A stretch of DNA of 53,623 bases from CAWBRT01 sp050015355 (GTDB lineage Bacteria; Acidobacteriota; Terriglobia; Terriglobales; Acidobacteriaceae), in the NCBI GenBank assembly GCA_050015355.1, contig JBEKBO010000019.1, positions 1-53,623 of the forward strand, given 5' to 3'. Below, in pieces: positions 8,360 through 16,783 of the stretch; positions within the stretch are counted from its first letter, which is position 1, and each line of letters opens with the position of its first letter. The notes beneath the pieces are model-generated. The model saw only the letters and a list, made by a program, of their open reading frames with translations. It ran no database searches and was not told the origin of the DNA. The translations under genes were made by a program, and so were the position numbers.

Positions 8360-9217
8360 CTAGGCGGTCTTGATCGGCGCCATCCAATCGAGTGCGCGAG
8401 CGATGTAGTCCTTCATCTCGCGCCGATGCACCACGGCGTCGACCATTCCATGTTCCAGCAGGAACTCGGCCCGCTGAAATCCCTCGGGCAGCTTCTGGCG
8501 GATGGTCTGCTCGATCACGCGCGGGCCGGCGAAACCGATCAGCGCGCCCGGCTCCGCGATGTTCAGGTCGCCGAGCATGGCGAACGAGGCGGTCGTTCCG
8601 CCCGTCGTTGGGTCGGTCAGCACCGAAATATAAGGAATCTTGGCGTCGTCGAGCTTGGCCAGGGCCGATGAAATCTTGGCCAGCGTCATCAGGCTCACTA
8701 CGCCCTCCATCATGCGCGCGCCGCCGGAAGCGGAGACGATAATGACGGGCTTGCGCTCGTCGAGTCCGGCTTCGATGGCACGCGTGATCGCCTCGCCCAC
8801 GACCGCGCCCATGCTGCCGCCGATAAACGTGTACGCCATGGCGCTAACGACCACCGGCCGACCCTTGAGTAGCCCGCGCGCGTTGATGACCGCATCGTTC
8901 AGCCCGGTATCTTTCTGCGCCTGCTTCAGGCGCGCGGCGTAGGGCTTCAGGTCGGTGAACTTCAGCGGGTCGGTCGAGACCAGGTTAGTGCTGAACTCCT
9001 CATACTTGCCGTCATCGAACAACTGTGCCAGACGCGCCTTGGCGTCGATGCGGAAATGTTTGTTGCACTTCGGGCAGACGTTGAAATTCTCCTCCAGATC
9101 CTTTTTCCAGATGATCTGGCGGCACCCCTCGCACTTCACCCACAGCCCTTCGGTCTTGACTTTCTTTTCGCCCGATGTCTCCAACGGTTGCGTAGACTGC
9201 CGCCTAAACCAGCTCAT
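8360..9217 (-). CDS. accD: Acetyl-CoA carboxylase carboxyltransferase subunit beta AccD
   Basis: A 285-residue beta subunit of the carboxyltransferase that moves carboxyl from biotin to acetyl-CoA to make malonyl-CoA. The N-terminal zinc ribbon is complete (Cys29, Cys32, Cys48, Cys51). The crotonase-fold core shows GSMGAVVGEA, SGGARMMEG, PTTGGTTASFA and GFAGPRVIEQTI. Length is typical of the family. The accA gene is not in the window. Only repeats and the small exported gene separate it from folC. Confidence 0.97.
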   Translation of the reverse strand: MSWFRRQSTQPLETSGEKKVKTEGLWVKCEGCRQIIWKKDLEENFNVCPKCNKHFRIDAKARLAQLFDDGKYEEFSTNLVSTDPLKFTDLKPYAARLKQAQKDTGLNDAVINARGLLKGRPVVVSAMAYTFIGGSMGAVVGEAITRAIEAGLDERKPVIIVSASGGARMMEGVVSLMTLAKISSALAKLDDAKIPYISVLTDPTTGGTTASFAMLGDLNIAEPGALIGFAGPRVIEQTIRQKLPEGFQRAEFLLEHGMVDAVVHRREMKDYIARALDWMAPIKTA

Positions 9218-9258
9218 AAAGGAAAGTTCCCGGTTCTTCGTTATTCGTTGAAACCGCT

Positions 9259-9795
9259 CTAATACTCAATTCCCCGCTGCGCCATAATGCCCTTTTGGTA
9301 GGCGTGCTTCAGCTCGCGCATCTCGGTCACCGTATCCGCCAAATCAATAATTGTCGGATGTGCGTTGCGGCCCGTCAAGATGACATGCACCATCTCCGGT
9401 TTGCGCTTCAGCCCTTCCACCACTTTTGCGGGATCGAGCATCTTGTAGCTGATGGCGTAATTAATCTCGTCGAGGATTACAAGATCCCACTCGCCCGAAA
9501 AAATCGCCTTCTCGGCTTCCTGCCAGGCCTCCTCGACCAGGCGAATGTCTTCCGGATCAGTCTCCGCGCCGCCCACCTTCACGAAGCCGCGGCCCATTTG
9601 TTTCATCACGAAGCGATCACCAAAGGATTCGACGGCATCCAGTTCGCCGTAGTGCCACGACCCTTTGAGGAACTGAAGCATGAGCACGCGCATGCCGTTG
9701 CCGACGGCGCGCAACGCCGTGCCCATGGCCGCCGTGGTCTTGCCCTTGCCCGGGCCGGTGTTAACGATGATCAATCCGCGTCGAACGTCGCTCAT
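9259..9795 (-). CDS. cobO: Cob(I)yrinic acid a,c-diamide adenosyltransferase (CobO/BtuR)
   Basis: A 178-residue ATP:corrinoid adenosyltransferase that forms the Co-C bond of adenosylcobalamin. The P-loop GPGKGKTT is at 14-21; LQFLKG, DLVILDEINYA (Walker B) and LTGRNAHP are typical of the family, whose usual length is 180-200. No other cobalamin gene is nearby, so this may serve salvage. It is upstream of accD, with a 41-base gap. Confidence 0.94.
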   Translation of the reverse strand: MSDVRRGLIIVNTGPGKGKTTAAMGTALRAVGNGMRVLMLQFLKGSWHYGELDAVESFGDRFVMKQMGRGFVKVGGAETDPEDIRLVEEAWQEAEKAIFSGEWDLVILDEINYAISYKMLDPAKVVEGLKRKPEMVHVILTGRNAHPTIIDLADTVTEMRELKHAYQKGIMAQRGIEY

Positions 9796-9831
9796 TCGAT
9801 TCCCATAGCACGGCGAGCGCTATTCAGGATT

Positions 9832-9865
9832 GTAGACCAGATTCGCGGAAGGCATATCGCGGGGC
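9832..9865. repeat. Family C motif
   Basis: TAGACCAGATTCGCGGAAGGCATATCGCGGGG lies between cobO and rlmH. It matches the family C core (TAGACCAGATTCGCGGAAGGTATACCCCGC), which also occurs at 13652 and elsewhere. Confidence 0.65.
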
Positions 9866-9892
9866 CTGGACACGCCGCGGGCGAACCGGATT

Positions 9893-10333
9893 TCAGTGCC
9901 CGCTGTGATACGGATGCCGGTTCAGAATCGTGAATGCCCGATACAACTGTTCCGCCAGAACCAGGCGCGCCAGCTCATGCGGCAAAGTGATGGGGCCAAA
10001 GGAAAGTTTGAAGTCAGCGGCTGTCAGTGCGGTGTGGCTCCAGCCGTCGGCCGGACCAATGGCGAAGACCAGTTCCTGCGTGCCGCCGTCCTGGTAGTCG
10101 CCGATCAGTTCGGCGATCTGCCCGCTGCGGAGCTGCTTGCCCTGCCTGTCCAGCAGCACCAGCACGGGCGGTACCCGCGAGCTTTTGCCCAGGGTTTTCA
10201 GCAGCGCTTCTTCGGAGGCGAACTCGCTGGTTTCGGCCACAATGTAGCCGCGCAGGCGCCGCACATACTCATTCGTCAGCGCCTCAATGGATGACTCTTT
10301 CGTCCTGCCAATCCAGCCAATTCGCAGTTTCAC
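9893..10333 (-). CDS. rlmH: 23S rRNA (pseudouridine1915-N3)-methyltransferase RlmH
   Basis: A 146-residue SPOUT methyltransferase that methylates pseudouridine 1915 in helix 69 of 23S rRNA. The SAM-binding knot AIGPADG (91-97) and the C-terminal ANIHPYH-like NRHPYHSGH identify it; the usual GGADG reads GPADG here. Its place beside rsfS and nadD is the conserved order. Confidence 0.95.
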   Translation of the reverse strand: MKLRIGWIGRTKESSIEALTNEYVRRLRGYIVAETSEFASEEALLKTLGKSSRVPPVLVLLDRQGKQLRSGQIAELIGDYQDGGTQELVFAIGPADGWSHTALTAADFKLSFGPITLPHELARLVLAEQLYRAFTILNRHPYHSGH

Positions 10334-10387
10334 CCGTCAGCGCCCCGGTTAATGTGCGACCGCCTCCACCTGGAGTAGTTTCCTCGC

Positions 10388-10446
10388 TGGTGTATCCGCA
10401 GCTATCACCCGCTTTTCGGGATACACCTTCCGCGAAATCGGTCTAT
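10388..10446. repeat. Family C element between rsfS and rlmH
   Basis: Contains GGTGTATCC, an inner hairpin and GGGATACACCTTCCGCGAAATCGGTC. The two halves (GTGTATCC / GGATACAC) pair, making a palindrome of about 45 bases. Confidence 0.65.
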
Positions 10447-10958
10447 CGCGCCCGGCGCCGCGGCGCCGCTTTCTTGGCAGCCGACTTGGTGCCGGTGCGC
10501 TTGCCCGCCGCCGGTTTCGCGGTACGCTTGGCAGCCGTCTTTTTTGCCGCGATCTTCTTCGCCGCCTTCTTCGCGGGTGCTTTGGCCGGTACGGGGGTTT
10601 TCAACTGGCTTTCGTCAACCTGCTTAGCCGATTTCCACAGCCGCTCCAAATCGTAAAAGCCGCGCGACTTTATCGAGAAGATGTGGACCACGAAGTCCAC
10701 ATAGTCGAGCAGGACCCACTCCGCCTGGTCGAATCCCTCGCGATGATTCGGCTCGAGCCCTTCCCGGGAAAGACTCTCGTCCACTTCCTCGGCAATTGCC
10801 TGCACCTGCCGCGGATTGCTGCCGCTGCAGATCAGAAAATAGTCGGTGAATGCGCTGGATTCCTTGCCCAGTTGGAGTACGGTGATGTCTTCGGCCTTTT
10901 TGCTTTTGGCGGCCAGGAGGGCGATCAAAACCTGTTGCTTGATGTCGTGTTTGTTCAT
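10443..10958 (-). CDS. rsfS: Ribosomal silencing factor RsfS with long basic tail
   Basis: RsfS binds uL14 on the large subunit and blocks subunit joining. The core (about 1-118) shows LQLGKESSAFTDYFLICSG, QAIAEEV, and EWVLLDYVDFVVHIFS, all standard. The 171-residue protein continues into a tail of about 55 residues made almost only of Lys, Ala, Arg and Pro (KAPAKKAAKK and similar), which usual RsfS proteins of 105-135 residues lack. The tail may bind RNA. Downstream comes rlmH and upstream nadD. Confidence 0.95.
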   Translation of the reverse strand: MNKHDIKQQVLIALLAAKSKKAEDITVLQLGKESSAFTDYFLICSGSNPRQVQAIAEEVDESLSREGLEPNHREGFDQAEWVLLDYVDFVVHIFSIKSRGFYDLERLWKSAKQVDESQLKTPVPAKAPAKKAAKKIAAKKTAAKRTAKPAAGKRTGTKSAAKKAAPRRRAR

Positions 10959-11036
10959 TAGTTTCGGTTCTGGTATCTCTACAACGCCCGTGCTCTGGCG
11001 TCAATCTCAATCGTCACGGTCAATCTCACTCCCCGG

Positions 11037-11867
11037 TTACCGCCGGGTTTTCGTCGTCGCCAGCTCCGGAACTTTGGCCCGGCTGCGCGGCGAATGCGGG
11101 CTCCCGGCCAGTGCAGTCTCCGGCGCATGGTGCGCGTGAGGCGAGTGTTGGGGCGTAGGTAACTGCGGATTGCCAAGCTCGCTTCGTTGCCCACTGTATA
11201 AATGCATCTTGCGAATGTAATCGGCAACCGGGTCGCAGACCAGGCGAGCCAGACTGCGGCCTCCCCGCACGGCATTGCGCACCTGCGTCGACGACTCAGG
11301 CTTATAGATTCCCCCCAGGAAGTGGATGACCGCGCCGGAAAGCACGAGCGGGCCCGAAACCTCGCGCTGCTGGAAAAGCTTGGTGATATCTTCCTTCGGC
11401 CTGATCTCCTCCGGCAGTGCCATCGCCGCCTGGGCAAGCGAGAAGCCGGGCCGGCTGGCGACAACGAACTCGCACTCGCGCAGCAAAGCCACCGGATCGT
11501 GCCACTTGGCGATGTCGTGAAAGGCATCGATGCCGATCAGAAAGTAAAGCTTGTCTCGTTTGCCCAGTCGTTGGCGGAAGCGGCGCACCGTATCGACCGA
11601 GTAGCTGGCGAGTTTGCCCTCGGCCTGCACGATCTCCGGCGCTTCCAGCAGCGAAGGCAGCAAGGTTTTCTCCCCGGCAAGGGCCAAGGCCAGCATGGCA
11701 TAGCGATGATAGTAGGCGGTCAGTGGCTGCTTCTGCTTGTGGGGAGGAATATCGGCGGGCACAAAGTAGACCCGGCCGAAATCGAAGCGCTCCGCCGCGG
11801 CTCGCGCTACGGCGACGTGTCCCAGATGCACCGGATCGAAGGTACCGCCGTAGAGTGCGATGTTCAT
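11037..11867 (-). CDS. nadD: Nicotinate-nucleotide adenylyltransferase NadD
   Basis: NadD makes nicotinic acid adenine dinucleotide from NaMN and ATP. The nucleotidyltransferase motif GGTFDPVHLGH (7-17, with His14 and His17), FIGIDAFHDIAKWHDP and the SSTQVR motif near 200 are present. The enzyme core ends at about residue 220; a further 50 or so residues rich in Pro, His and Ser (LPTPQHSPHAHHAP) form an unusual C-terminal extension. It is followed by rsfS on the same strand, as in many bacteria. Confidence 0.95.
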   Translation of the reverse strand: MNIALYGGTFDPVHLGHVAVARAAAERFDFGRVYFVPADIPPHKQKQPLTAYYHRYAMLALALAGEKTLLPSLLEAPEIVQAEGKLASYSVDTVRRFRQRLGKRDKLYFLIGIDAFHDIAKWHDPVALLRECEFVVASRPGFSLAQAAMALPEEIRPKEDITKLFQQREVSGPLVLSGAVIHFLGGIYKPESSTQVRNAVRGGRSLARLVCDPVADYIRKMHLYSGQRSELGNPQLPTPQHSPHAHHAPETALAGSPHSPRSRAKVPELATTKTRR

Positions 11868-11923
11868 GAGTGTTCGGGCAAATACCTCGTCAAGTCTCGG
11901 CCTACAGCATACTTCATCGGTCT

Positions 11924-12223
11924 AACAGGCTGCGGAAAAACGCGCCGAAGCCGGGGTCCCCGACAAGCCCGCTTGTGGCTTGTTGGGGTGGGAAGCCGGG
12001 GTCCCCGACAAGCCCGCTTGTGGCTTGTTGGGGTGGGAAGCCGGGGTCCCCGACAAGCCCGCTTGTGGCTTGTTGGGGTGAGAAGCCGGGGTCCCCGGCA
12101 CGCGCCGTTGTTGCGCGTGGTGGGGCAGATCAAGCGAGGCGCTACAGCAGGTATGAGCAACATGTGCAGACTGCAAGGAGTCGCGGCGTCATCGGCATGA
12201 AACCTGTTTTTCAGCAGCCTGCT
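11924..12223. repeat. Family F inverted ends enclosing a family A tandem array
   Basis: The gap between obgE and nadD is bounded by ACAGGCTGCGGAAAAAC (11925-11941) and its inverted partner GTTTTTCAGCAGCCTGCT (12206-12223). The interior holds the four-unit family A array (11953-12126) and about 80 bases of further sequence. The same family F ends enclose a family B element at 27083-27233. Confidence 0.75.
11953..12126. repeat. Tandem array of four family A hairpins (45-bp period)
   Basis: Three identical 45-base units start at 11953, 11998 and 12043 (GGGGTCCCCG, stem ACAAGCC, loop CGCTTGT, stem GGCTTGT, TGGGGTGGGAAGCC). A fourth unit at 12088 keeps the frame of the hairpin but has another stem (GCACGCG/CGCGTGG). 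It is open in several frames, which gives false ORFs. Confidence 0.95.
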
Positions 12224-12231
12224 ATGTGAGA

Positions 12232-13536
12232 TCATGACCGCTTTTGCCGCTTTGGAGCCGGGCTCTTCGCCGTACTCCGTCGCGACGCAGTTCCGCTTTT
12301 CGACCGGGGTGCGGCTGTCGCCGCGCTTTTTTCCTGACGCGATACATCTCTCGATCGACTCCGTGCCCGCCGCGAGGCTTTCGCCCGTGTCCGGACAGGC
12401 TCCACCTGCTGGGGTGGCACCGCGTACCCGCCAATCTCCGCCTGTCGTTTCCCGCGAGGCAGGGTGTGAGAGACGGCCTCCGAACCTTCCGCCGCGTACC
12501 CGGCGGTTTCCGGCGCGGAGCTTGCACGGCGAATCGCCTCCACACGGTTGGCCATTGCCCATTCCAGCGCATCGATGCCGCTGCCGGTTACGGCGGAGAC
12601 CTCATGGAAGGACAGTTTTTTGCGTTTTGCAAAGCGCTTCAGCTTGGCGAGTTTCTCGGAGTTGGCGGCGTCGACCTTGGACGCCACAACGATCATCGGC
12701 TTCCGCTCCAGGCCCGCGCCAAAGTTCTTCAGCTCGCCCATGATGACTTCGTAGTCTTTCACCGGGTCGGGCCGTCCGCTGGCGTCGGAAACATCGATCA
12801 GATGTACCAGCAGGCGCGTGCGCTCCACATGCCTCAGGAATTGCATTCCCAGACCCGCGCCGTGGCTGGCGCCTTCAATAAGGCCGGGAATATCGGCCAC
12901 CACGAAGCTGACCAGATCCGGTTCCTCGCCCAACGCCACAACCCCGAGATTCGGCTGGAGCGTGGTGAACGGATAGTCGGCGATCTTGGGCCGCGCCGCG
13001 GAGATCCGCGAAATCAAGGTGGATTTGCCGACGTTGGGATACCCCACCAAGCCTACATCGGCGAGCAGCTTCAGCTCCAGTCGCAGCACCCGCTCTTCAC
13101 CCGGACGGCCGGGTTCGCACTCACGTGGGGCCTGGTGCGTCGAGGTGGCGAAACGCGCATTGCCGCGGCCTCCACGGCCGCCGCGGGCGATCACGATGCT
13201 TTCTCCCGCCACGGAAAAATCGTGCACCAGCGCGCCCGTTTCGTCGTCGTAAACGATGGTGCCGACCGGAACCTTCAGCACGATGCCTTTGCCTTCAGCT
13301 CCGGTTCTGTCCGAGCCCTCGCCATGCCGCCCGCGCTGCGCCTTGTACTCCGGATTGAAGCGGAAATGCACCAGCGTATTGTGCTTCTCGCTCGCTTCCA
13401 TCAGGACATCGCCGCCGCGCCCGCCATCACCGCCCGAAGGTCCGCCGCGCGGCACAAACTTCTCGCGGCGAAAGGCCATGCAACCGTTGCCCCCTCCGCC
13501 GGAGGCCACTCGTATTTGGGCTTCGTCTACGAACAT
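12232..13536 (-). CDS. obgE: GTPase ObgE/CgtA with basic tail in place of an OCT domain
   Basis: Obg is a large-subunit assembly GTPase. The Gly-rich Obg fold comes first (FVPRGGPSGGDGGRGG), then the G domain with GYPNVGKST (G1), DIPGLIEGAS (G3) and VASKVDA (G4, here SKVD). The ATG at 13536 (434 residues) matches the family start MFVDEA; the frame stays open upstream but without homology. After about residue 330 a low-complexity tail rich in Lys, Arg, Ser and Ala replaces any OCT domain. An intrinsic terminator lies just upstream, so obgE probably has its own promoter. Confidence 0.96.
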   Translation of the reverse strand: MFVDEAQIRVASGGGGNGCMAFRREKFVPRGGPSGGDGGRGGDVLMEASEKHNTLVHFRFNPEYKAQRGRHGEGSDRTGAEGKGIVLKVPVGTIVYDDETGALVHDFSVAGESIVIARGGRGGRGNARFATSTHQAPRECEPGRPGEERVLRLELKLLADVGLVGYPNVGKSTLISRISAARPKIADYPFTTLQPNLGVVALGEEPDLVSFVVADIPGLIEGASHGAGLGMQFLRHVERTRLLVHLIDVSDASGRPDPVKDYEVIMGELKNFGAGLERKPMIVVASKVDAANSEKLAKLKRFAKRKKLSFHEVSAVTGSGIDALEWAMANRVEAIRRASSAPETAGYAAEGSEAVSHTLPRGKRQAEIGGYAVPPQQVEPVRTRAKASRRARSRSRDVSRQEKSAATAAPRSKSGTASRRSTAKSPAPKRQKRS

Positions 13537-13596
13537 TACGACCTGTTTCCCTCTGCCTTTGCCCACCCACTCCGACCCCGGCAATCTGCCGAGGAA

Positions 13597-13623
13597 AGAA
13601 AAAAGCCTCGAATGACGAGGCTC
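13597..13623 (-). terminator. Intrinsic terminator of the rplU-rpmA operon
   Basis: On the minus strand: AGCCTCG, a five-base loop TCATT, CGAGGCT, then TTTTTTC. It lies after rpmA and before obgE, and has the classic hairpin plus U-tract form. Confidence 0.85.
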
Positions 13624-13651
13624 CAGTGTACCGATAAGCCGAACTCGTATG

Positions 13652-13700
13652 CTAGACCAGATTCGTGAAAGGTGTATCCCGCGAAGCTGAAACCGCTCGA
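13652..13700. repeat. Family C motif
   Basis: TAGACCAGATTCGTGAAAGGTGTATCCCGCGAAG followed by GAAACCGCTC. It is a good copy of the family C core. Confidence 0.7.
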
Positions 13701-13788
13701 ATGAGCGACGTCGCCCAGCGAGCGCCGAGACCAGAAAATCCGTGATCCACCACGACGGGGACGTGGACACCGACGCCCAGCGAGCGCC

Positions 13789-14058
13789 TTACGCCTTCTC
13801 TGCCGCGACCGGTTCCACGGCCACGAACTTGCCGAGGCGGCCGCGATCGGCGAACTTCACCCGCCCGTCCATCTTGGCAAACAGCGTATCGTCTTTACCG
13901 CGGCCGACGTTGAGCCCCGGTTTGATGCGCGTGCCGCGCTGCCGAACAATGATGGTGCCGCCGCTAACGACCTGCCCGCCGAAGGCTTTCACTCCAAGCC
14001 GTTGCGCGTTGGAGTCGCGTCCATTCCTTGAGCTTCCTAAACCCTTTTTATGTGCCAT
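13789..14058 (-). CDS. rpmA: 50S ribosomal protein L27
   Basis: An 89-residue bL27: AHKKGLGSSRNGRDS at the N-terminus, then GGQVVSGGTIIVRQRGT and RVKFADRG. The N-terminus starts directly with AHKKG, with no cleavable extension as seen in Firmicutes. It follows rplU by 77 bases. Confidence 0.97.
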   Translation of the reverse strand: MAHKKGLGSSRNGRDSNAQRLGVKAFGGQVVSGGTIIVRQRGTRIKPGLNVGRGKDDTLFAKMDGRVKFADRGRLGKFVAVEPVAAEKA

Positions 14059-14135
14059 AACTCAACTCTCGTATGCGCGTGTGCGCGCCCGCGCGACACC
14101 GCCGAGCACTTCGGCGAGGCCGGACGGCGGGTGCG

Positions 14136-14546
14136 TTATTCGCTAGTTTTTTTTGCCGCCTTCTTGCGCCCGCTCTTTTTGGGAGCGGCCTTGGCCTTCG
14201 CCTTTTTCTCCGCTTTGGCCGGCAGCTCCGGAGCAGAGAACTTCTGCCCGTCGAAGCTGATTTCGGCAATGCGGACCTCTGTAAAGCCCTGCCGATGCCC
14301 GTTCAGCTTCTTGTACTGCTTCTTGCGTTTGAAGTGAAAGACCAGGATCTTGTCGGCGCGGCCCTCACCCAGCACCTCGCCGATAACCCGGGCATTTTCC
14401 GACTTCACGATCTTGCCTTCTTCGCCACTTACGGCCAGCACTTCGAAGTCGATGCCGTGCTCGCCGGCAACCGACTTCTCGATTTTCAAAACGTCTCCGG
14501 GCGAGACGCGATATTGTTTCCCCCCGGCGCGGATCACCGCGTACAT
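14136..14546 (-). CDS. rplU: 50S ribosomal protein L21 with Lys/Ala-rich tail
   Basis: bL21 of 136 residues, beginning MYAVIRAGGKQYRV at an ATG (14546) with GGAGG nine bases upstream; the open frame further upstream reads a family C repeat and is not part of the gene. The core runs to about residue 103; then a tail of KKAKAKAAPKKSG-like sequence follows, a second tailed ribosomal or ribosome-associated protein in this cluster. First gene of the rplU-rpmA operon. Confidence 0.97.
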   Translation of the reverse strand: MYAVIRAGGKQYRVSPGDVLKIEKSVAGEHGIDFEVLAVSGEEGKIVKSENARVIGEVLGEGRADKILVFHFKRKKQYKKLNGHRQGFTEVRIAEISFDGQKFSAPELPAKAEKKAKAKAAPKKSGRKKAAKKTSE

Positions 14547-14682
14547 AGCAATACCTCCAGTAATCTTCCGGCTCCGCGGCCAAAAGCAAGCCTGCGGAGA
14601 CTCCTGAAATCCTCTATGCACTTGCACTTCCCGGAGAAGGGACCCACCTGCGGACTCCGCATGCATCCAGTCTCTTGCGGTT

Positions 14683-14790
14683 TCGCGAAAGGTATACCCC
14701 ATGAAGCAGCCCGGACCGGGGTCCCCGGCAAACGCCGCCTTTAGCGTTTGTTAGGGTGACAATCAGCCCGGCGGTGATCGCTTCGGGATA
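14683..14790. repeat. Composite of family C motif and family A hairpin
   Basis: TTTCGCGAAAGGTATACCCC (family C) is followed by AAGCAGCC, a family A hairpin at 14718-14758 (stem CAAACG/CGTTTG) and GACAATCAGCCCGGCGGTGAT. The whole unit recurs at 37066-37215. Confidence 0.85.
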
Positions 14791-14961
14791 CGTCGATTCA
14801 AAAACCGCCCTTGAAGGGCCGAAACGGCCAGCTTCGGGTGCCCCAGACGGGGCTTGGCAGTACAGGCAAACCAAATAATTTTAGCCTGCCATGACGGGCA
14901 GCGTCAAACCAAAGCCGTCAGACCCGGTCGTTAGTCGCGCTTTAAACGGTATTTCGCGGGC

Positions 14962-15231
14962 TTAGACCCTCCCGCGTCTGCCGTAGCGCACCTTCATCAA
15001 CAGCAGCGGAAGCTGAAGCACAAGCGTCAAGCCGTTGGCCAGGATCATCGGCCAGGAATGCAGGTAGACGCCATAAACAAACCACAACAACACGCCCACG
15101 CTGAAGGTGATCAACGTAGTGTAGGAAAGGCCGTCAACCGATTTCGAGCGATAGGTGTGCAACACCTGCGGCAGAAAAGCCAGCGTGGTCAGCGTGCCGG
15201 CGACGAAGCCTAAAAACGTGAACAACATCAA
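14962..15231 (-). CDS. SemiSWEET sugar transporter
   Basis: An 89-residue protein with three hydrophobic helices and the PQ motif (FLPQVLHTYRSKSVDGLS, Pro21-Gln22). This is the bacterial half-size SWEET unit that dimerises into a sugar uniporter in the inner membrane. The substrate is unknown. It is downstream of a TauE/SafE gene on the same strand, with an 84-base gap. Confidence 0.9.
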   Translation of the reverse strand: MMLFTFLGFVAGTLTTLAFLPQVLHTYRSKSVDGLSYTTLITFSVGVLLWFVYGVYLHSWPMILANGLTLVLQLPLLLMKVRYGRRGRV

Positions 15232-15315
15232 GATAGTTCCCAGTGTTGGTGATCGGACGTTTGGGCCAATGAACCTGATGGCCGCCCGCTAACTCAACCG
15301 GCATGCGCGCGCCTT

Positions 15316-16104
15316 TCAGAAGCCGTATTTTCCGAAAAAGTACAGCGTCAGGGCCCAGCCGGTGGCGATCACCGCGTAGCGCGTGTACTTGGGGTCCATC
15401 TTCAGCGCTAAGTATCCGCCCATGTATCCGCCCAGCATGGCGCCGACCAGCATGATGCCTGCCTGCGCCCAGTAGATCATTCCGGCGGCGACAAAAGCAA
15501 CCATCGCAATGGTGTTGCCGATGCCCACCAGCAGCGCCTTGTAAGCGTTCATGGTATGGATGCTCTCGATGCCGATCAGCGCCAGCAGAGCCAGCGTCAG
15601 AATGCCGGCGCCGGCGCCGAAATAACCGATGTAAACCGCGATGCACATGGCCAGGCTGAGCGTCCAGATCCAGCCCCACAACGTACGCTTGCCGCCGTGG
15701 TGGCCCGTATGTCCCCGCACCCAGCGCGTAATGCGGACGCTGACCATAAACAGGATGGTCGCGCCGCCCAGCAGGTAGGGAATCAGCCGCAGAAACGTCT
15801 GTTGCGGAGTGTGCAGCAAAACCATGGCGCCCATCAGCGAGCCCACGACACCTGTGCCCACCAGCGGGACGATCGTCTGCCAGGGTTCCCTGGCGTATTC
15901 GCGGTGGTAGGCCGCGGCACTGGCGATCGCTCCCGGAATCAGCGCCAGCGTATTGGTGGCATTTGCCTGGATGGGCGGAACACCGGTTAACAGCAGGGTT
16001 GGAAAGGTGACGAAGCTGCCGCCTCCGGCGACGGAATTGATAATTCCCCCCACAATGGCGGCGGCAAACAGGATGAGAGCATTATGAAAATTCAGCAGGC
16101 CCAT
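15316..16104 (-). CDS. Sulfite exporter TauE/SafE family permease
   Basis: A 262-residue membrane protein with about eight helices. The repeat signature of the family, GGIINSVAGGGSFVTFPTLLL and ATNTLALIPG, is near the N-terminus, and a second half-motif GYFGAGAGILTLALL follows the middle loop. TauE/SafE proteins export sulfur-containing organic or inorganic anions; the ligand here is unknown. ATG 16104 is chosen as the family-like start; a GTG at 16143 would add 13 residues. Neither has a strong Shine-Dalgarno. Confidence 0.88.
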   Translation of the reverse strand: MGLLNFHNALILFAAAIVGGIINSVAGGGSFVTFPTLLLTGVPPIQANATNTLALIPGAIASAAAYHREYAREPWQTIVPLVGTGVVGSLMGAMVLLHTPQQTFLRLIPYLLGGATILFMVSVRITRWVRGHTGHHGGKRTLWGWIWTLSLAMCIAVYIGYFGAGAGILTLALLALIGIESIHTMNAYKALLVGIGNTIAMVAFVAAGMIYWAQAGIMLVGAMLGGYMGGYLALKMDPKYTRYAVIATGWALTLYFFGKYGF

Positions 16105-16258
16105 TTCAACGTTCAAGGAGGTATGTACTGGAACATACAGCACGAACCCGTGATAGGTCTATGCTACACGGATTTTCGGCGGGGAGGCAGTCGGGCTGAA
16201 GCTTCATTCCAGCAACAACGCCGGGAAGATGCGGCGGCTGCGAGCTTGCGGCGGTTCG

Positions 16259-16783
16259 CTACAGCAGCTCGGTGCCGTCATAGTCGAACTGAAAAAACCA
16301 GAAGGTTGCGAAGGGCTGATTCTCGTCCGGAGCGCCGGGATTGTAGGCGACCGGAACCAGCCACTTTGGCGGGGGCAGCCGTTTCCGCACTCCCCGTGAA
16401 CGCCCGCGGTACTCTCGGCCATCGTGCGACGCGAAGCTGTACTCAATGCAGGAATCAAAACCCTCGGAGGGAGCAAAACGCCGCAGCGTATTCACCTCCG
16501 CCAGCGCTACCCTGAAGCCGCAAGCCAGCCGCTTCTCCTGGTGGAAGACGTAGAGCAGATAGATGGCAAACGTGCAGGCCAGCAGCACGGCGGACGTCCG
16601 TTGCGCAAGCGGCAGCAGGAGCGCGGAAAACAACATAAACCCGATCGCGCCGCTCAGCGTGGCCACGGTGATACCGCGCAGCCTTGGCCGCACCGTAAGG
16701 GCGCAGCGCATCATCGCAGCCTGATCGAGTTCGCCGAGAATCTGTAAGGTCGCCACTGAGCAACACCTGGGTGGGGGATGCAA
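16259..16783 (-). CDS. DUF3592-like membrane protein
   Basis: A 174-residue protein with two adjacent hydrophobic segments (about 38-75) and a soluble C-terminal part with IEYSFASHDGREYRG and VPVAYNPGAPDENQP. The latter is the beta-rich pattern of DUF3592 proteins. Function is unknown. The true start may be one of the internal Met codons (residues 24-25), just before the first helix. It stands alone between repeats and the TauE gene. Confidence 0.6.
   Translation of the reverse strand: MHPPPRCCSVATLQILGELDQAAMMRCALTVRPRLRGITVATLSGAIGFMLFSALLLPLAQRTSAVLLACTFAIYLLYVFHQEKRLACGFRVALAEVNTLRRFAPSEGFDSCIEYSFASHDGREYRGRSRGVRKRLPPPKWLVPVAYNPGAPDENQPFATFWFFQFDYDGTELL

Noticed and set aside
11953..12126. 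Tandem direct repeats as a CRISPR array
   Set aside because: The units abut with no unique spacers, the period is 45 bases of which all is repeat, and no cas gene is in the window.
11202..12562. Long frames across the obgE-nadD gap (332 and 232 codons)
   Set aside because: They are antisense to nadD or read the hairpin array; the repeated SHKRACRGPRL-type products follow from the DNA repeat and show no family.
12244..13668. 474-codon plus-strand frame opposite obgE
   Set aside because: It is a shadow of the strongly supported obgE frame in GC-rich DNA and has no recognisable domain.
13536..13770. N-terminal extension of ObgE to 13770
   Set aside because: It would cross an intrinsic terminator and a repeat, and the family start MFVDEA is at 13536.
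14547..14702. N-terminal extension of L21
   Set aside because: The added residues come from a family C repeat; GGAGG precedes the internal ATG and the L21 fold starts there.
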